NCBI GenBank assembly: GCA_943372215.1
Contig: CALRXU020000011.1
Location: 99,050 to 163,049 of the forward strand
Reading direction: 5' to 3'
Source: UBA6183 sp943372215
GTDB taxonomy: Bacteria > Bacteroidota > Bacteroidia > UKL13-3
DNA: 64,000 nt
The position numbers and the translations under genes were made by a program. Of this stretch, positions 27,049-35,455 are shown piece after piece. Each line of letters begins with the position of its first letter. The first letter of the stretch is position 1. The notes under the pieces are model-generated. The model had not been told where the DNA came from. It ran no database searches and saw nothing but the letters and a program-made list of their open reading frames with translations.

Positions 27049-27786
27049 TTAGTAGGCGGTAATGGTAGGTGCAGCGATTGCCGGATTAATAAGAATCGTA
27101 TAGGTTGTTGGGAAACTGGCCACACTGGCAATATTGCCAGGTGCAGGATGACCTCCCGCAGTATTGGTTGACCCAAATGAACTAATCACAAAATAATAAG
27201 TAGTGCCTGGTGTTAAAGTTGGCCAACCAGCAGTGCTGATGGTAACTGGTGATGAAGTTATGCCAGTTACACTTCCTGACGCACTTGATACCACTGAGCC
27301 CGTTGCAGAACCTGACCTTAGCTCATAACTGAATGTAAGGTTGCCAATGCCTGAAATGGCCGCAAAATTATTGATAAACACATTGAAGTTTGCAGCAGTA
27401 CCTCCAAAACATATATTTTGGCTGGTGGGCAAAGAGCAAATAGGCAAAGGATAAACCTCAACAGCCTTATTGGTAACTGAACCCGAACAGCCGCTTATGG
27501 TTTCGCTTACGCGTAAGGTGTCTCTAACCATAGCCGCAGTGCCATTATTGTAGGTAACGCGTGTAAACAGGTTGCGTGATGATACAGTACTATCTACTTT
27601 TGAAGAAGTGCCAGCACTTACCAAGGTCCAGTTTACGGTAGAACCCGGATTGGTTGTTCCATTAATACCAAATAACTTGGATGTGCCTGTCCAGACTTTT
27701 TGTGTTTGTGCAGAAACCATTAGAGTTCCGCAGGTAATCAAAACAAACAAGGCTGTTCGTAGTGATAAATTGTAGGGTTTGTTCAT
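27049..27786 (-). CDS. Secreted hypothetical protein of the CHU_C operon, C-terminus ITAY
   Basis: The 245-aa product has a signal peptide (ending LMVSAQ), an Ig/PKD-like N-terminal part (NGTTNPGSTVNWTLVSAGTS) very like its downstream neighbours' domains, and a Ser/Thr/Gly-rich beta-type C-terminal half. It ends TYTILINPAIAAPTITAY. The same last four residues and a similar spacing of small and hydrophobic residues end the upstream gene's product. No known sorting domain is seen. It is preceded and followed by operon members with gaps of 25 and 19 nt. Confidence 0.85.
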   Translation of the reverse strand: MNKPYNLSLRTALFVLITCGTLMVSAQTQKVWTGTSKLFGINGTTNPGSTVNWTLVSAGTSSKVDSTVSSRNLFTRVTYNNGTAAMVRDTLRVSETISGCSGSVTNKAVEVYPLPICSLPTSQNICFGGTAANFNVFINNFAAISGIGNLTFSYELRSGSATGSVVSSASGSVTGITSSPVTISTAGWPTLTPGTTYYFVISSFGSTNTAGGHPAPGNIASVASFPTTYTILINPAIAAPTITAY

Positions 27787-27811
27787 TGTTGTATAGTTTA
27801 TTATTTAAAAT

Positions 27812-28993
27812 TTAATAAGCAGTAATGTTGTTGGCACTTAAGCCTCCTGATTTAATGATAAATGAAGTATTCGTACCAGTTTCGTTGTAAGCTCTTCCCC
27901 TTGATGCATTAAAACTATTGCCATTCAAATTATCGGTACCATAGCGAAAGGCGTATACTTTATAATAAAGTGTATCACCACAACTTAAATTCATTACATC
28001 TGTATAAGAAGTGGTTGAGCTTGAGGCTATCGTAGCAATTACAGTTGCTGAAGCAATGGTAGCACCAGTAGTATAAGTTGTTCCATCTTCTGGTGCGGTA
28101 AAGGCATCAATAGTATTGCGTAAAATAACATATCCTACCGTTCCATCAGCAGGGTTGGGGTCTGTGCATGAATTCCACGCTAAATTAAATGTATCAAATG
28201 TGCTGTTGGCAACCACATCATTTAATACTGGGGTAGGGTAGTCGGGCTGACGAAGTTGATTCCAATAATTGGCATTGCTTGTTGTTGAGGAACTGCATTT
28301 ATTGGGTAAACCATAGCTTTCAATGCCTGTTTGATCCACCTTGGTTGAGCCATGTGTTCCACCAACATAATCGCTTAAGTCAGCACCAGGGCAAATTACG
28401 AGGGATGAATCAGTTGGCAAGCTTCCTTGGTAGGCAAGCTTATTGGTGCCACTTATACCTGTCCAGCTAGAACCCATGGATGAACGATGGCCTAAAGCAT
28501 GCACGTGTGTTCCTGACCCGTTGCGTATTTGCAATAAATCACCTGTTCCAGAAATGTTTAATGCAGAACCACTCCATGATGGACTTGAGCCAAATGTTGA
28601 CCCGACAGAACCTGAAATGGAAAAATAAGTTGTTGATTGGGCAGACAATTCGATGTATCCATCTTCTTTTTGCAATTCGAGCGTGCGGGCCGTTGTGGGC
28701 GATGAAGAGGGGTAAAGCCTATTCCAAACAATAATTACAGTGCCTTTCCGCAGGTTATTCCAAAATGAAATATTGGTAAAGGTGATTTCATCTTGCCACG
28801 AGTTCGTGGCTGAGTTGTTGTCTCTTAAGGTAAAGTTTCGTAAATCAACATTATCTTCTATCACCAATAATTCCACCCATTCATCCCTGGGGTCTCCTGA
28901 GTTAAAGTATTCGCTTACCACTACTTGCTGCGCAAACACAAAAACGGGGAACAAAATCCCCAATAGCATAACCAATAAAGCCCTAGAAAGCAC
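27812..28993 (-). CDS. Secreted lamin-tail-domain-like protein, C-terminus ITAY
   Basis: The 393-aa product has a signal peptide (MLSRALLVMLLGILFPVFVFA) if translation starts at GTG 28993; an ATG at 28969 would leave a shorter one. An N-terminal lamin-tail-like domain (VVVSEYFNSGDPRDEWVELL, NFTLRDNN, about residues 22-180) is followed by a fibronectin-III-like domain (about 255-375) with TFNLAWNSCTDPN and TIASSSTTSYTDVM. It ends SFIIKSGGLSANNITAY, resembling the end of the next gene's product. It is the first gene of the four-gene operon; no T9SS domain is visible. Confidence 0.85.
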   Translation of the reverse strand: MLSRALLVMLLGILFPVFVFAQQVVVSEYFNSGDPRDEWVELLVIEDNVDLRNFTLRDNNSATNSWQDEITFTNISFWNNLRKGTVIIVWNRLYPSSSPTTARTLELQKEDGYIELSAQSTTYFSISGSVGSTFGSSPSWSGSALNISGTGDLLQIRNGSGTHVHALGHRSSMGSSWTGISGTNKLAYQGSLPTDSSLVICPGADLSDYVGGTHGSTKVDQTGIESYGLPNKCSSSTTSNANYWNQLRQPDYPTPVLNDVVANSTFDTFNLAWNSCTDPNPADGTVGYVILRNTIDAFTAPEDGTTYTTGATIASATVIATIASSSTTSYTDVMNLSCGDTLYYKVYAFRYGTDNLNGNSFNASRGRAYNETGTNTSFIIKSGGLSANNITAY

Positions 28994-29125
28994 GAGTCAA
29001 ATTTATTTTAAGTGCATCAACTTAAGGTTATGCTAATGTTATTGGCATATCAATATCTGGTTAAAACAGGTTAAAAAAGTATTAGCTAATGGTTGATTTA
29101 TTCCCCGCAGTTTCCCATAGTTTTA

Positions 29126-29133
29126 TACTTTTG
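29126..29133 (+). promoter_or_regulatory. Exact TAnnTTTG -7 element 3 nt before the Crp-like gene start
   Basis: TACTTTTG ends at 29133 and the ATG is at 29137. No -33 TTG at the usual spacing is seen. Confidence 0.4.
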
Positions 29134-29136
29134 TGC

Positions 29137-29727
29137 ATGCTTCAAGCACAATCACTTCAACTGCTTCATCAATTGGTAACGCCTATTCAGCTCTTAACAA
29201 AAGAGGAGTGGGATGATTTTGAGCAAATTTGGTTTCCCTATGAGGCGGCCAGAAAACAACTGATAACTGTAGCTGGTGAAAAAGAAAAATATTTATACTT
29301 GGTATTGGATGGTGTGCAACGTGTATTTTATGCAGATGAGGAAAACCGGGAAGCCACTTTGGTATTTACTTATGCCCCTTCATTTGGTGGGGTATTGGAT
29401 GCCTTTTTGTTGCAGCAGCCATCCCGTTATTTTTATGAAACCTTAACGCCTTCTGTTTTTTTACGTGCATCCTACACCGATATTGAAAAACTAATGCTGA
29501 AGCATCATCCAATTGCTACACTTATCAGAAAGGGAGTTACCATTGCCACTTCTGGTATTTTAGAACGTTTGGTAGAGTTACAATGCTATTCCACGGAACA
29601 ACGTTTTAAAACGTTACTTCAACGCAGTCCTCATATTTTACAGTTGATACCTCATAAGTATTTGGCTAATTATTTGGGCATGGATGCCACCAATTTTAGC
29701 AAGTTGTTCAATAAAACCAAGATTTAA
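29137..29727 (+). CDS. Crp/Fnr-family transcriptional regulator
   Basis: The 196-aa protein has a cyclic-nucleotide-binding-like sensor domain (about residues 20-125, LYLVLDGVQRVFYADEENRE, VLDAFLLQQPSRYFYETL) and a short C-terminal winged-helix (LIPHKYLANYLGMDATNFSK, about 168-187). The ATG at 29137 is preferred because it follows the -7 element closely and matches the length of related Bacteroidota regulators. It lies upstream of DUF4345 and DinB genes on the same strand and a perfect palindrome covers its stop codon. Effector unknown. Confidence 0.92.
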   Translation: MLQAQSLQLLHQLVTPIQLLTKEEWDDFEQIWFPYEAARKQLITVAGEKEKYLYLVLDGVQRVFYADEENREATLVFTYAPSFGGVLDAFLLQQPSRYFYETLTPSVFLRASYTDIEKLMLKHHPIATLIRKGVTIATSGILERLVELQCYSTEQRFKTLLQRSPHILQLIPHKYLANYLGMDATNFSKLFNKTKI

Positions 29728-29747
29728 AATCTTGGTAAAAACCAAGA
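29716..29747. promoter_or_regulatory. Three-part inverted/direct repeat covering the Crp-like stop codon
   Basis: ACCAAGATTT (29716-29725), AAATCTTGGT (29727-29736) and ACCAAGA (29741-29747) are successive. The first two form a perfect 21-base palindrome around A29726; the second and third form an alternative 7-bp hairpin with an AAAA loop. It is 49 nt or more upstream of the DUF4345 start. It may be an operator or a pair of exclusive RNA hairpins. Confidence 0.45.
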
Positions 29748-29795
29748 ATTAATCCAGTTCACGCATTCACCTTTGTGGCATAAATAATTTATGTT

Positions 29796-30218
29796 ATGAA
29801 TAATAAAATCGTATTGCGTTACTTTACAGGAGGGTTTATCACATTGTCTGCACTCAGTTTGTTATCGGTTAGCCATATGGCATTTGTTAACCCTCAGTCA
29901 GTAATGGATTTGGTTCAGGTAACCTTACCCAATGCAGATGCATATAGCTCCATTCGGGGAATTTATGGTGGTGTTGGAGCTACTATTGTAATTACCCTGC
30001 TTTATTTATGTTATTATAACCACAAACAAGGAGTGCAATTTTTAGCATTGTTTTGGGGGTTTTATGCCTTATCAAGAGGAATAACATGGCTTAATGATGG
30101 AGAACTTGGAGGTTTTGGTAAACAATGGCTGATGATAGAATTAGGTTTGTTTTGTATTGCAATTGTATTGTTTGCATGGAATGAGAAACATAAATCATGG
30201 AGAATAATAACCAGTTGA
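29796..30218 (+). CDS. DUF4345 four-helix membrane protein
   Basis: The 140-aa integral membrane protein has four predicted helices (about residues 8-28, 55-75, 80-97, 112-130). The segment YSSIRGIYGGVGATIVITLL followed by FYALSRGITWLNDGE is the DUF4345 pattern (helix pair with a conserved Arg-Gly-x-Tyr). Function unknown. It is encoded after a Crp-like regulator and overlaps the DinB gene by 22 nt, suggesting co-translation. Confidence 0.88.
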   Translation: MNNKIVLRYFTGGFITLSALSLLSVSHMAFVNPQSVMDLVQVTLPNADAYSSIRGIYGGVGATIVITLLYLCYYNHKQGVQFLALFWGFYALSRGITWLNDGELGGFGKQWLMIELGLFCIAIVLFAWNEKHKSWRIITS

Positions 30219-30748
30219 AAATGGAATTGCTAAAATTGGAACAACAAATAGAACAGCAACTCGCTACAACTATTGCCGTTTTTCAGCCCTTAAAGGAGCA
30301 GGAGTTGAATAAACAACCAACGCCTGATGAATGGAGTATTGCCCAGTGTTTATGGCACTTAAATAGCTACGGGTATTTTTATTTGCCTTTGATTGAGGAT
30401 GCGATTAATAAAAAAGGTACAACCAAATTGCCTTTTAACTCGGGTTGGTTAGGTGGATATTTTACTGGTATGATGAATCCAACAACTGGCAAAAAGAAGT
30501 TTAAAGCCTTTAAGAATCATCGACCTCCAGCCATAAAAGATGCCCATGCAGAGGTAGCAACCTTCATAAATCAGCAAGAAACATTGTTGTTGTACATCCG
30601 AAAAGCGGCAAACGCTGACTTGAATCAGCGTATTCCTATTTCAATTTCTACCCTTGTGAAATTAAAATTGGGTGATGTGTTCGGTTTTATGGTGGCCCAC
30701 ATTGAACGGCATATGCAACAAGCTCAACGCTGCATTAGTGCAAAGTAA
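30197..30748 (+). CDS. DinB-family protein
   Basis: The 183-aa protein has the DinB/YfiT four-helix-bundle pattern with three metal histidines: PTPDEWSIAQCLWHLNSYGY (His near residue 52), and FGFMVAHIERHMQQAQRC (two His near 167-172). DinB-like proteins bind a divalent metal; some transfer thiols such as bacillithiol or mycothiol, but most have unknown substrates. It overlaps the upstream DUF4345 gene by 22 nt. Confidence 0.9.
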   Translation: MENNNQLKMELLKLEQQIEQQLATTIAVFQPLKEQELNKQPTPDEWSIAQCLWHLNSYGYFYLPLIEDAINKKGTTKLPFNSGWLGGYFTGMMNPTTGKKKFKAFKNHRPPAIKDAHAEVATFINQQETLLLYIRKAANADLNQRIPISISTLVKLKLGDVFGFMVAHIERHMQQAQRCISAK

Positions 30749-30802
30749 TGATTTGCTCCTCTTTTATAGCCTATGTATTCAATTATCAATTAGGTAATGG
30801 TT

Positions 30803-31363
30803 TTAATGACAGATGAGTTGATAACACTTGATGATTTCACTAATGTCTGCATCCTGCTTGATAGGAGAAAGTACAATGGGGATTCTGACCTTATTAATAT
30901 GGTTAATATTTGTAGCATCGTAGTCAAATATGTGCAGCAGTAAAGCCGTTTTCATAGCATTGGCCTTAATGCGTAAGGTATTATGGGTATGTCGACTTGG
31001 GTGCAAATGGATATAAGTTTGTTGTGGTAAGTACCTCAAAGTCATAGCCGTTTTATCGGAAAGGGTAAACTCCCTAAAACCGTCATGCTTGTTTATCCAT
31101 TGTTGGTACACTGCTTCTTCAAGTACAAGATGAGTTGTTAAGTATTGGGTTGTTTCATCAAGTATACTTCCAACATCCAATGCACCCATATACATATCAA
31201 AAGTAGAGTTACCCAGCGATTTTATTTGCGGCAAAATGCTAGGCACAGGCGTGTTTTTATTGAACAATACAAACTGTTTTAAACTTGGTAGGTGATGTTT
31301 TAATACGTGAAAAATGATTGACACAAGTTTATAATTATCAGCGGTTGTTATCAATTTCCCCAA
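30803..31363 (-). CDS. Unrecognised protein, TTG start
   Basis: I do not recognise this 186-aa frame. No ATG exists between the upstream in-frame stop (31391-31393) and TTG 31363, so TTG or an internal GTG must be used if the gene is real. The sequence is globular (no signal or membrane helix), with segments SLGNSTFDMYMGALDVGSIL, TLRYLPQQTYIHLHPSRHTH and KVRIPIVLSPIKQDADISEI. The histidine-rich middle is notable. It occupies a gap with no other gene, which supports coding. Confidence 0.55.
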   Translation of the reverse strand: MGKLITTADNYKLVSIIFHVLKHHLPSLKQFVLFNKNTPVPSILPQIKSLGNSTFDMYMGALDVGSILDETTQYLTTHLVLEEAVYQQWINKHDGFREFTLSDKTAMTLRYLPQQTYIHLHPSRHTHNTLRIKANAMKTALLLHIFDYDATNINHINKVRIPIVLSPIKQDADISEIIKCYQLICH

Positions 31364-31455
31364 AAGGCATGTGTGTTTGTGAAATGGGAATTAGTTAGCT
31401 AACCAGTTTCTGAACCAAGTAATTTTGCTTGTAAATCTAACGCATATTTTTTTAA

Positions 31456-31743
31456 ATTGATTGTATAACTACAAAATCTGGAAAGAATACATTGGGTTTA
31501 CAGGCTGGCGATAGCATTATTGCTGTTCAATACGCAAAGGTTTACCGACAGTTGTATTGGCCGCAGGCAACTGATACCATGTTTGTTGAAGTGATAAGAA
31601 ATGGAACGCCTGTTATGCTCGGTGGCAGGCCAATATATTATGCTAGAAACAAGTATACTACTATTGCAGAGGGGAAATTAACGGAAGAACAAGCAACCTT
31701 TAAAAAGTGGTATTGGCGCAAACGCAAAGGCACTCGTCAATAG
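31456..31743 (+). pseudogene. Remnant of a PDZ-domain protease (C-terminal end, possibly M61 family)
   Basis: Only the last part of a protein remains, beginning without ATG just after an in-frame stop. The segment LGLQAGDSIIAVQ, then VEVIRNGTPVMLGG, is the second half of a PDZ domain; a charged tail follows (LTEEQATFKKWYWRKRKG). In M61 glycyl-aminopeptidases a PDZ domain followed by such a tail is C-terminal, so this may be a 5'-deleted relic. The TTG at 31492 could start an 83-aa peptide, but half a PDZ domain is unlikely to fold. Confidence 0.5.
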
Positions 31744-31836
31744 CTTAACTTATCTACATTAAACTTGTGTTAATGATTGAGCTATAATTTGTTGCCACCA
31801 TTTTTTTTATCAACTTGCCAACTTGAACCTAACCGC

Positions 31837-32869
31837 ATGAAAAAAATAGCCCGCCTTACTTTATTAATTGTTTTGTTGGCAAGCAATGTTCAAGCCCAAC
31901 GTATAAGAGCAGTTTCCTACATGAATGTGATTGAGCGAGAGTTTAATATGGTACAGGAAAACATGTGGTATTATACCAATGCTGCTTCTCATCAAGGCTC
32001 GGCAGGTAAGTTGGAGTCTAAACGTAAGGAACTCATTAAGCAAATTGAGCTTTCCATCCGAAATATTTCTGGTATGAAGCCATTTCAAAACAGCACTAGG
32101 TATCGCGATTCTGCGGTGGCTTTTTTACAACTCAATTACCAGGTGTTAAAGGATGATTTTGCCAAGGTGCTTCAACTTCAAACTATTTCTGAAAAAACGT
32201 ACCAACAAACAGTTGAATACATCAACATGCAAGAAGTGATTGATACCAAATTGGCCGAAGCTGGACGCATGATGAACCAAGAACAAGTAAATTTTGGCAC
32301 CATGTATGGAATTGCCTTTACAGAAAAAACCAATCAGATTAGTTTAAAGCAAGCTGAAACGGACAAGGTTTATGATTATTATAACCCCATTTATTTGTTT
32401 TTTTTTAAAAAGCTATTTAGATGAAGTGAAATTTGTGGACACACAAACCAAACAAGATAGCGCAGAAATGGAGCAATACAGCATGGTATTGCTACAAAAT
32501 GCGCGGGAAAGCTTAACCCAACTGCAACAAATGGATGCCTTTAAAGGAGATACTTCTTTAAAAGCAGCCTGTATGCAAATGCTACAATTTTATGAGCTGG
32601 AAGTGGCAGAAAAATTCACACACTTAAAATCATATTACGCAGAGAAAAAGCTCTTTGCTGAAGCAAAAAATAAAATGGAACTAATACCCGTTGAACAACG
32701 CACCAATGAAGATGTAAAGACTTACAACCAAGCGGTTTCAGCTTATAACTTGGCAACCAGTAAATTTAATGTAATAAACCAATATCTAAATGAAACCCGC
32801 AACAAGTTAATCGCCAATTGGAATGCTTCTGCTCAACTGTTTAAAGATACACATGTTCCCAAACGTTAA
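31837..32869 (+). pseudogene. LIC11966-family surface protein gene with a +1 frameshift in a T9A5 run
   Basis: A signal peptide (MKKIARLTLLIVLLASNVQAQ) starts a frame that stops at 32424 after VYDYYNPIYLFFFKKLFR. The next frame continues the family sequence without a gap (FFLKSYLDEVKFVDTQTKQD onward) to 32869. The switch lies at T9 (32398-32406) followed by A5; one T fewer would restore a roughly 343-aa protein with the expected YDYYN-IYL-FFKSY motif and helical repeats. This is either a sequencing/assembly error, a phase-variable tract, or a recent inactivation. Function of the family is unknown; it is exported and mostly helical. Confidence 0.8.
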
Positions 32870-32876
32870 CATTTAT

Positions 32877-33320
32877 TTACGTGGTTGTTAAAGCTGGTTG
32901 AAGGTGCTTTAACCAGTACTTTTTACCATAACCACAAAATATCTCCGAACCTGATTTGATTTTTTTACTGGCAAATAAGCAAATCTGTCCCCGCTCATCT
33001 AATAATATGCGGGAATTGTTTTTTAATGTGGTATTGGTAGTGCCTTTTACATCGTTTGCATATTTGGCAAAACACTTGCTGTGTTTAGAGTCTAGAATGC
33101 GGCCATTTAATAAGGCAATAAAGTATTGGTCTTCATTTAATAGCACCCTTTTTTGAACTTGTTTGTTGGTTAACACCTCTCCCGTAAAATAGGCAATCAG
33201 CTCATCTTTGTAAATATCAATGGCAGTGTACAGCCCCATACCTGCAAGTGGTATCTGCGATGGTTCAATATATAAGTATAAAGATTCATCTGAATCAATC
33301 GCGATTAGGTCTTGTTTCAT
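32877..33320 (-). CDS. Bacterial SET-domain protein (putative lysine methyltransferase)
   Basis: The 147-aa protein is little more than a SET domain: GMGLYTAIDIYKDELIAYFTG (split: GMGLYTAIDIYK, ELIAYFTGE) at about residues 27-48, CFAKYANDVKGTTNTTLKNN (83-102) in place of the RFINHSC-like N-flank, and the GYGKKYW end (about 130-137). This is the minimal form found sporadically in bacteria. A protein-lysine methyltransferase activity is plausible but the target is unknown. It ends 7 nt from the frameshifted LIC11966 gene, convergent. Confidence 0.8.
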   Translation of the reverse strand: MKQDLIAIDSDESLYLYIEPSQIPLAGMGLYTAIDIYKDELIAYFTGEVLTNKQVQKRVLLNEDQYFIALLNGRILDSKHSKCFAKYANDVKGTTNTTLKNNSRILLDERGQICLFASKKIKSGSEIFCGYGKKYWLKHLQPALTTT

Positions 33321-33381
33321 TTAGACAGGGTTATACGCACTTTTACTGTTATAAGACATCATTACAGGCATTCAAACAGGG

Positions 33382-34707
33382 CTATTTTAGTTCTGTTTCA
33401 TTAATGCTTTTGCGCCACACTTCTTTTCCGAAGGTATCATAAATAACGATGGTTAGTACACGTTCTTTACGTTTACCGGTAAATTCCAATATGGCAAAAT
33501 TGCGTTCTCCAATAAACGTATCAGCTACACGCAAGGTGTTTTTTTCGTCTTTTGTTTTGCTATTGGCTGATGAAGTAAGTGGAGAAACGGTTAAATCTCT
33601 TAATGGATAAGTCCCTTCTCTGTTTAATTGGGTAAGCTCTGTTTGATGTCTATCACCAGTAAGGAAAATTACACCCGGAATCTGTTCATCTGTAATGGCT
33701 TTAATTAAAGCCGCACGTTCTTCAGCATACATAGCCATGTTTTCGTATTGCGCCAAATCACTCAGTACCTGATTGCCAACTGCAATAAATTTAAAAGTAG
33801 CTGGCGAGTATTTTAAGGCATCAATCAACCATTCAATCTGCGCTTTTCCCAGCATTTCCTTTGTTCCTGTGGTGCGTTTGTTTGATGTTCTAAACCAACG
33901 GTCGTCCATTAAAAAAAACTGTGCATCATTCCATACAAAAGTTCCGGTAATACCACCTTGTCCTGTTGCATTGTAGTTGGGGTTTGCCCAAAAATCCTTA
34001 AAAGCTTGTAAGGTTAGCTGTTTATTTATAAAAGAGCGGTCAGCATCATTTGGCCCATAATCATGGTCGTCCCAAATGGCGTAATGATGTGTTGAACCCA
34101 GTAATTCTTGCAATTCAGGTATTGATCTGGAATGTGTATAACGGTAATTGATGCCTGTTTGTGTACCCCAATCGGCTTCACGCAAATAAGTATTGTCGCC
34201 CAACCACAACATTAAATCAGGGTCTTTTGCTCGAATGGATTTAAAAATTTCGTAATCTCCACCATAAGGTTTTCCAGGTCTATCATAAGCTGAATCAGCC
34301 ACATAATTGCAACTGCCTAAAGCCAGTTTAAAAGCAGGAGGGTCGGTGCGCCACGCCCACAACTTTTGGGTTTGAAAAGAAAGTTCATAAGGAATGTTTA
34401 CCTTTTTGCCATCAATCCAAACTTCATAAGTGTATTGTTTACCCTCATCCACTTTATCTGCAATTAGATGTGCCGTGAATCCATGATACGGGTCAGCTAT
34501 TTGCTCAAACGTTTCAAATACCATTTTGGGGTTAGCTGTTTCCCAGTATTTTATTTTTACTTTGGCGGGCTTTTTAGTTTGTAGCCAAATGGCCACCTCT
34601 TTCATTTCTGAATAACCAACCATTGGCCCCGATTGGATAATGCCGTTTTGCGCAAGGGCAACCGAACTGATAACAAAGCTGATGAGTAAGAGTAATGCGT
34701 TTTTCAT
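33382..34707 (-). CDS. PhoD-like alkaline phosphatase / phosphodiesterase
   Basis: The 441-aa secreted enzyme has a signal peptide (MKNALLLLISFVISSVALA), a fibronectin-like N-terminal domain (about residues 25-115) and a metallophosphatase domain: LALGSCNY, LMLWLGDNTYLRE, HYAIWDDHDYGPNDADRS (about 210-227), FLMDDRWFR and the late FLTGDRHQTEL (His of the second metal site). In PhoD enzymes the metals are Fe3+/Ca2+, releasing phosphate from esters outside the cell. No pho box is recognisable. An exact TACTTTTG -7 element on the minus strand (34725-34732) lies 17 nt before the ATG. Confidence 0.92.
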   Translation of the reverse strand: MKNALLLLISFVISSVALAQNGIIQSGPMVGYSEMKEVAIWLQTKKPAKVKIKYWETANPKMVFETFEQIADPYHGFTAHLIADKVDEGKQYTYEVWIDGKKVNIPYELSFQTQKLWAWRTDPPAFKLALGSCNYVADSAYDRPGKPYGGDYEIFKSIRAKDPDLMLWLGDNTYLREADWGTQTGINYRYTHSRSIPELQELLGSTHHYAIWDDHDYGPNDADRSFINKQLTLQAFKDFWANPNYNATGQGGITGTFVWNDAQFFLMDDRWFRTSNKRTTGTKEMLGKAQIEWLIDALKYSPATFKFIAVGNQVLSDLAQYENMAMYAEERAALIKAITDEQIPGVIFLTGDRHQTELTQLNREGTYPLRDLTVSPLTSSANSKTKDEKNTLRVADTFIGERNFAILEFTGKRKERVLTIVIYDTFGKEVWRKSINETELK

Positions 34708-35035
34708 GACAAGGAAATAAAACCCAAAAGTAAAAGGTAATTGTTACAAAAACGTTATTAATGTTTAATCTCTTACGTCTCACTTTACTTAATAAGAATT
34801 TAAGCAGGCTTACAAAATAGGTATTACAAATCTGCTAGTCCCTTATTTTACTCATACTTTCTAAAAAGTAAGTAATGTTCTTATTGGTGCGCATATTCAT
34901 AAAAGAATAGTTATATCCATTTTTGAATGCCCTAAATACAACCAGCATTATATCTAAACAAAAGTGTAATCTTGAAATAGTTTACAGCGTAAATAAATTT
35001 AAAACAAACGTTTAACGAACATTAACCACAACAAA
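34708..35035. other. Divergent intergenic region between PhoD and OsmC genes
   Basis: These 328 bases are AT-rich. Apart from the minus-strand -7 element at 34725-34732 I see no gene, hairpin or repeat. Confidence 0.5.
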
Positions 35036-35455
35036 ATGAAAAGAACAGCAACAGCACATTGGCAAGGAAGCGGCAAAGAAGGTCAAGGACATTTAACCAC
35101 CCAAAGTCAGGTATTAAGCCAAACACAATATTCTTTCAATACCCGATTTGCAGATGGCATAGGAACCAATCCTGAAGAGTTAATTGCAGCAGCCCATGCC
35201 GGATGTTTTACCATGAAACTTAGTTTCAATTTAAGTGCTGCTGGATTTGTGCCAACTTCTCTTGATACCCAATGTAGCATTACCCTTGAAAATGGAGCCA
35301 TTACCCAATCTCATTTACAACTTCAGGCAGTAGTGAGTGATATTACGGCAGAGCAATTTGCTGAATTGGTGGCAGACGCAGAGAAAAACTGCCCAGTGAG
35401 TAAGTTATTAAATACCAACATTACCGTTGAATATACATTAAACGAAGCATCATGA
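35036..35455 (+). CDS. OsmC-family peroxiredoxin
   Basis: The 139-aa protein has the OsmC signature: RFADGIGTNPEELIAAAHAG (about residues 38-57), CFTMKLSFNL with Cys58, and CPVSKLLNTNITVEY with the second catalytic Cys (about 121). OsmC reduces organic hydroperoxides with a dithiol partner. Length is normal. The last bases overlap the start of the next gene (ATGA), indicating coupling with the nucleotide-binding protein. Confidence 0.93.
   Translation: MKRTATAHWQGSGKEGQGHLTTQSQVLSQTQYSFNTRFADGIGTNPEELIAAAHAGCFTMKLSFNLSAAGFVPTSLDTQCSITLENGAITQSHLQLQAVVSDITAEQFAELVADAEKNCPVSKLLNTNITVEYTLNEAS

Noticed and set aside
32398..32411. Programmed -1 ribosomal frameshift at T9A5
   Set aside because: The downstream family sequence lies in the +1 frame, so a classic -1 slip would not join the two parts.
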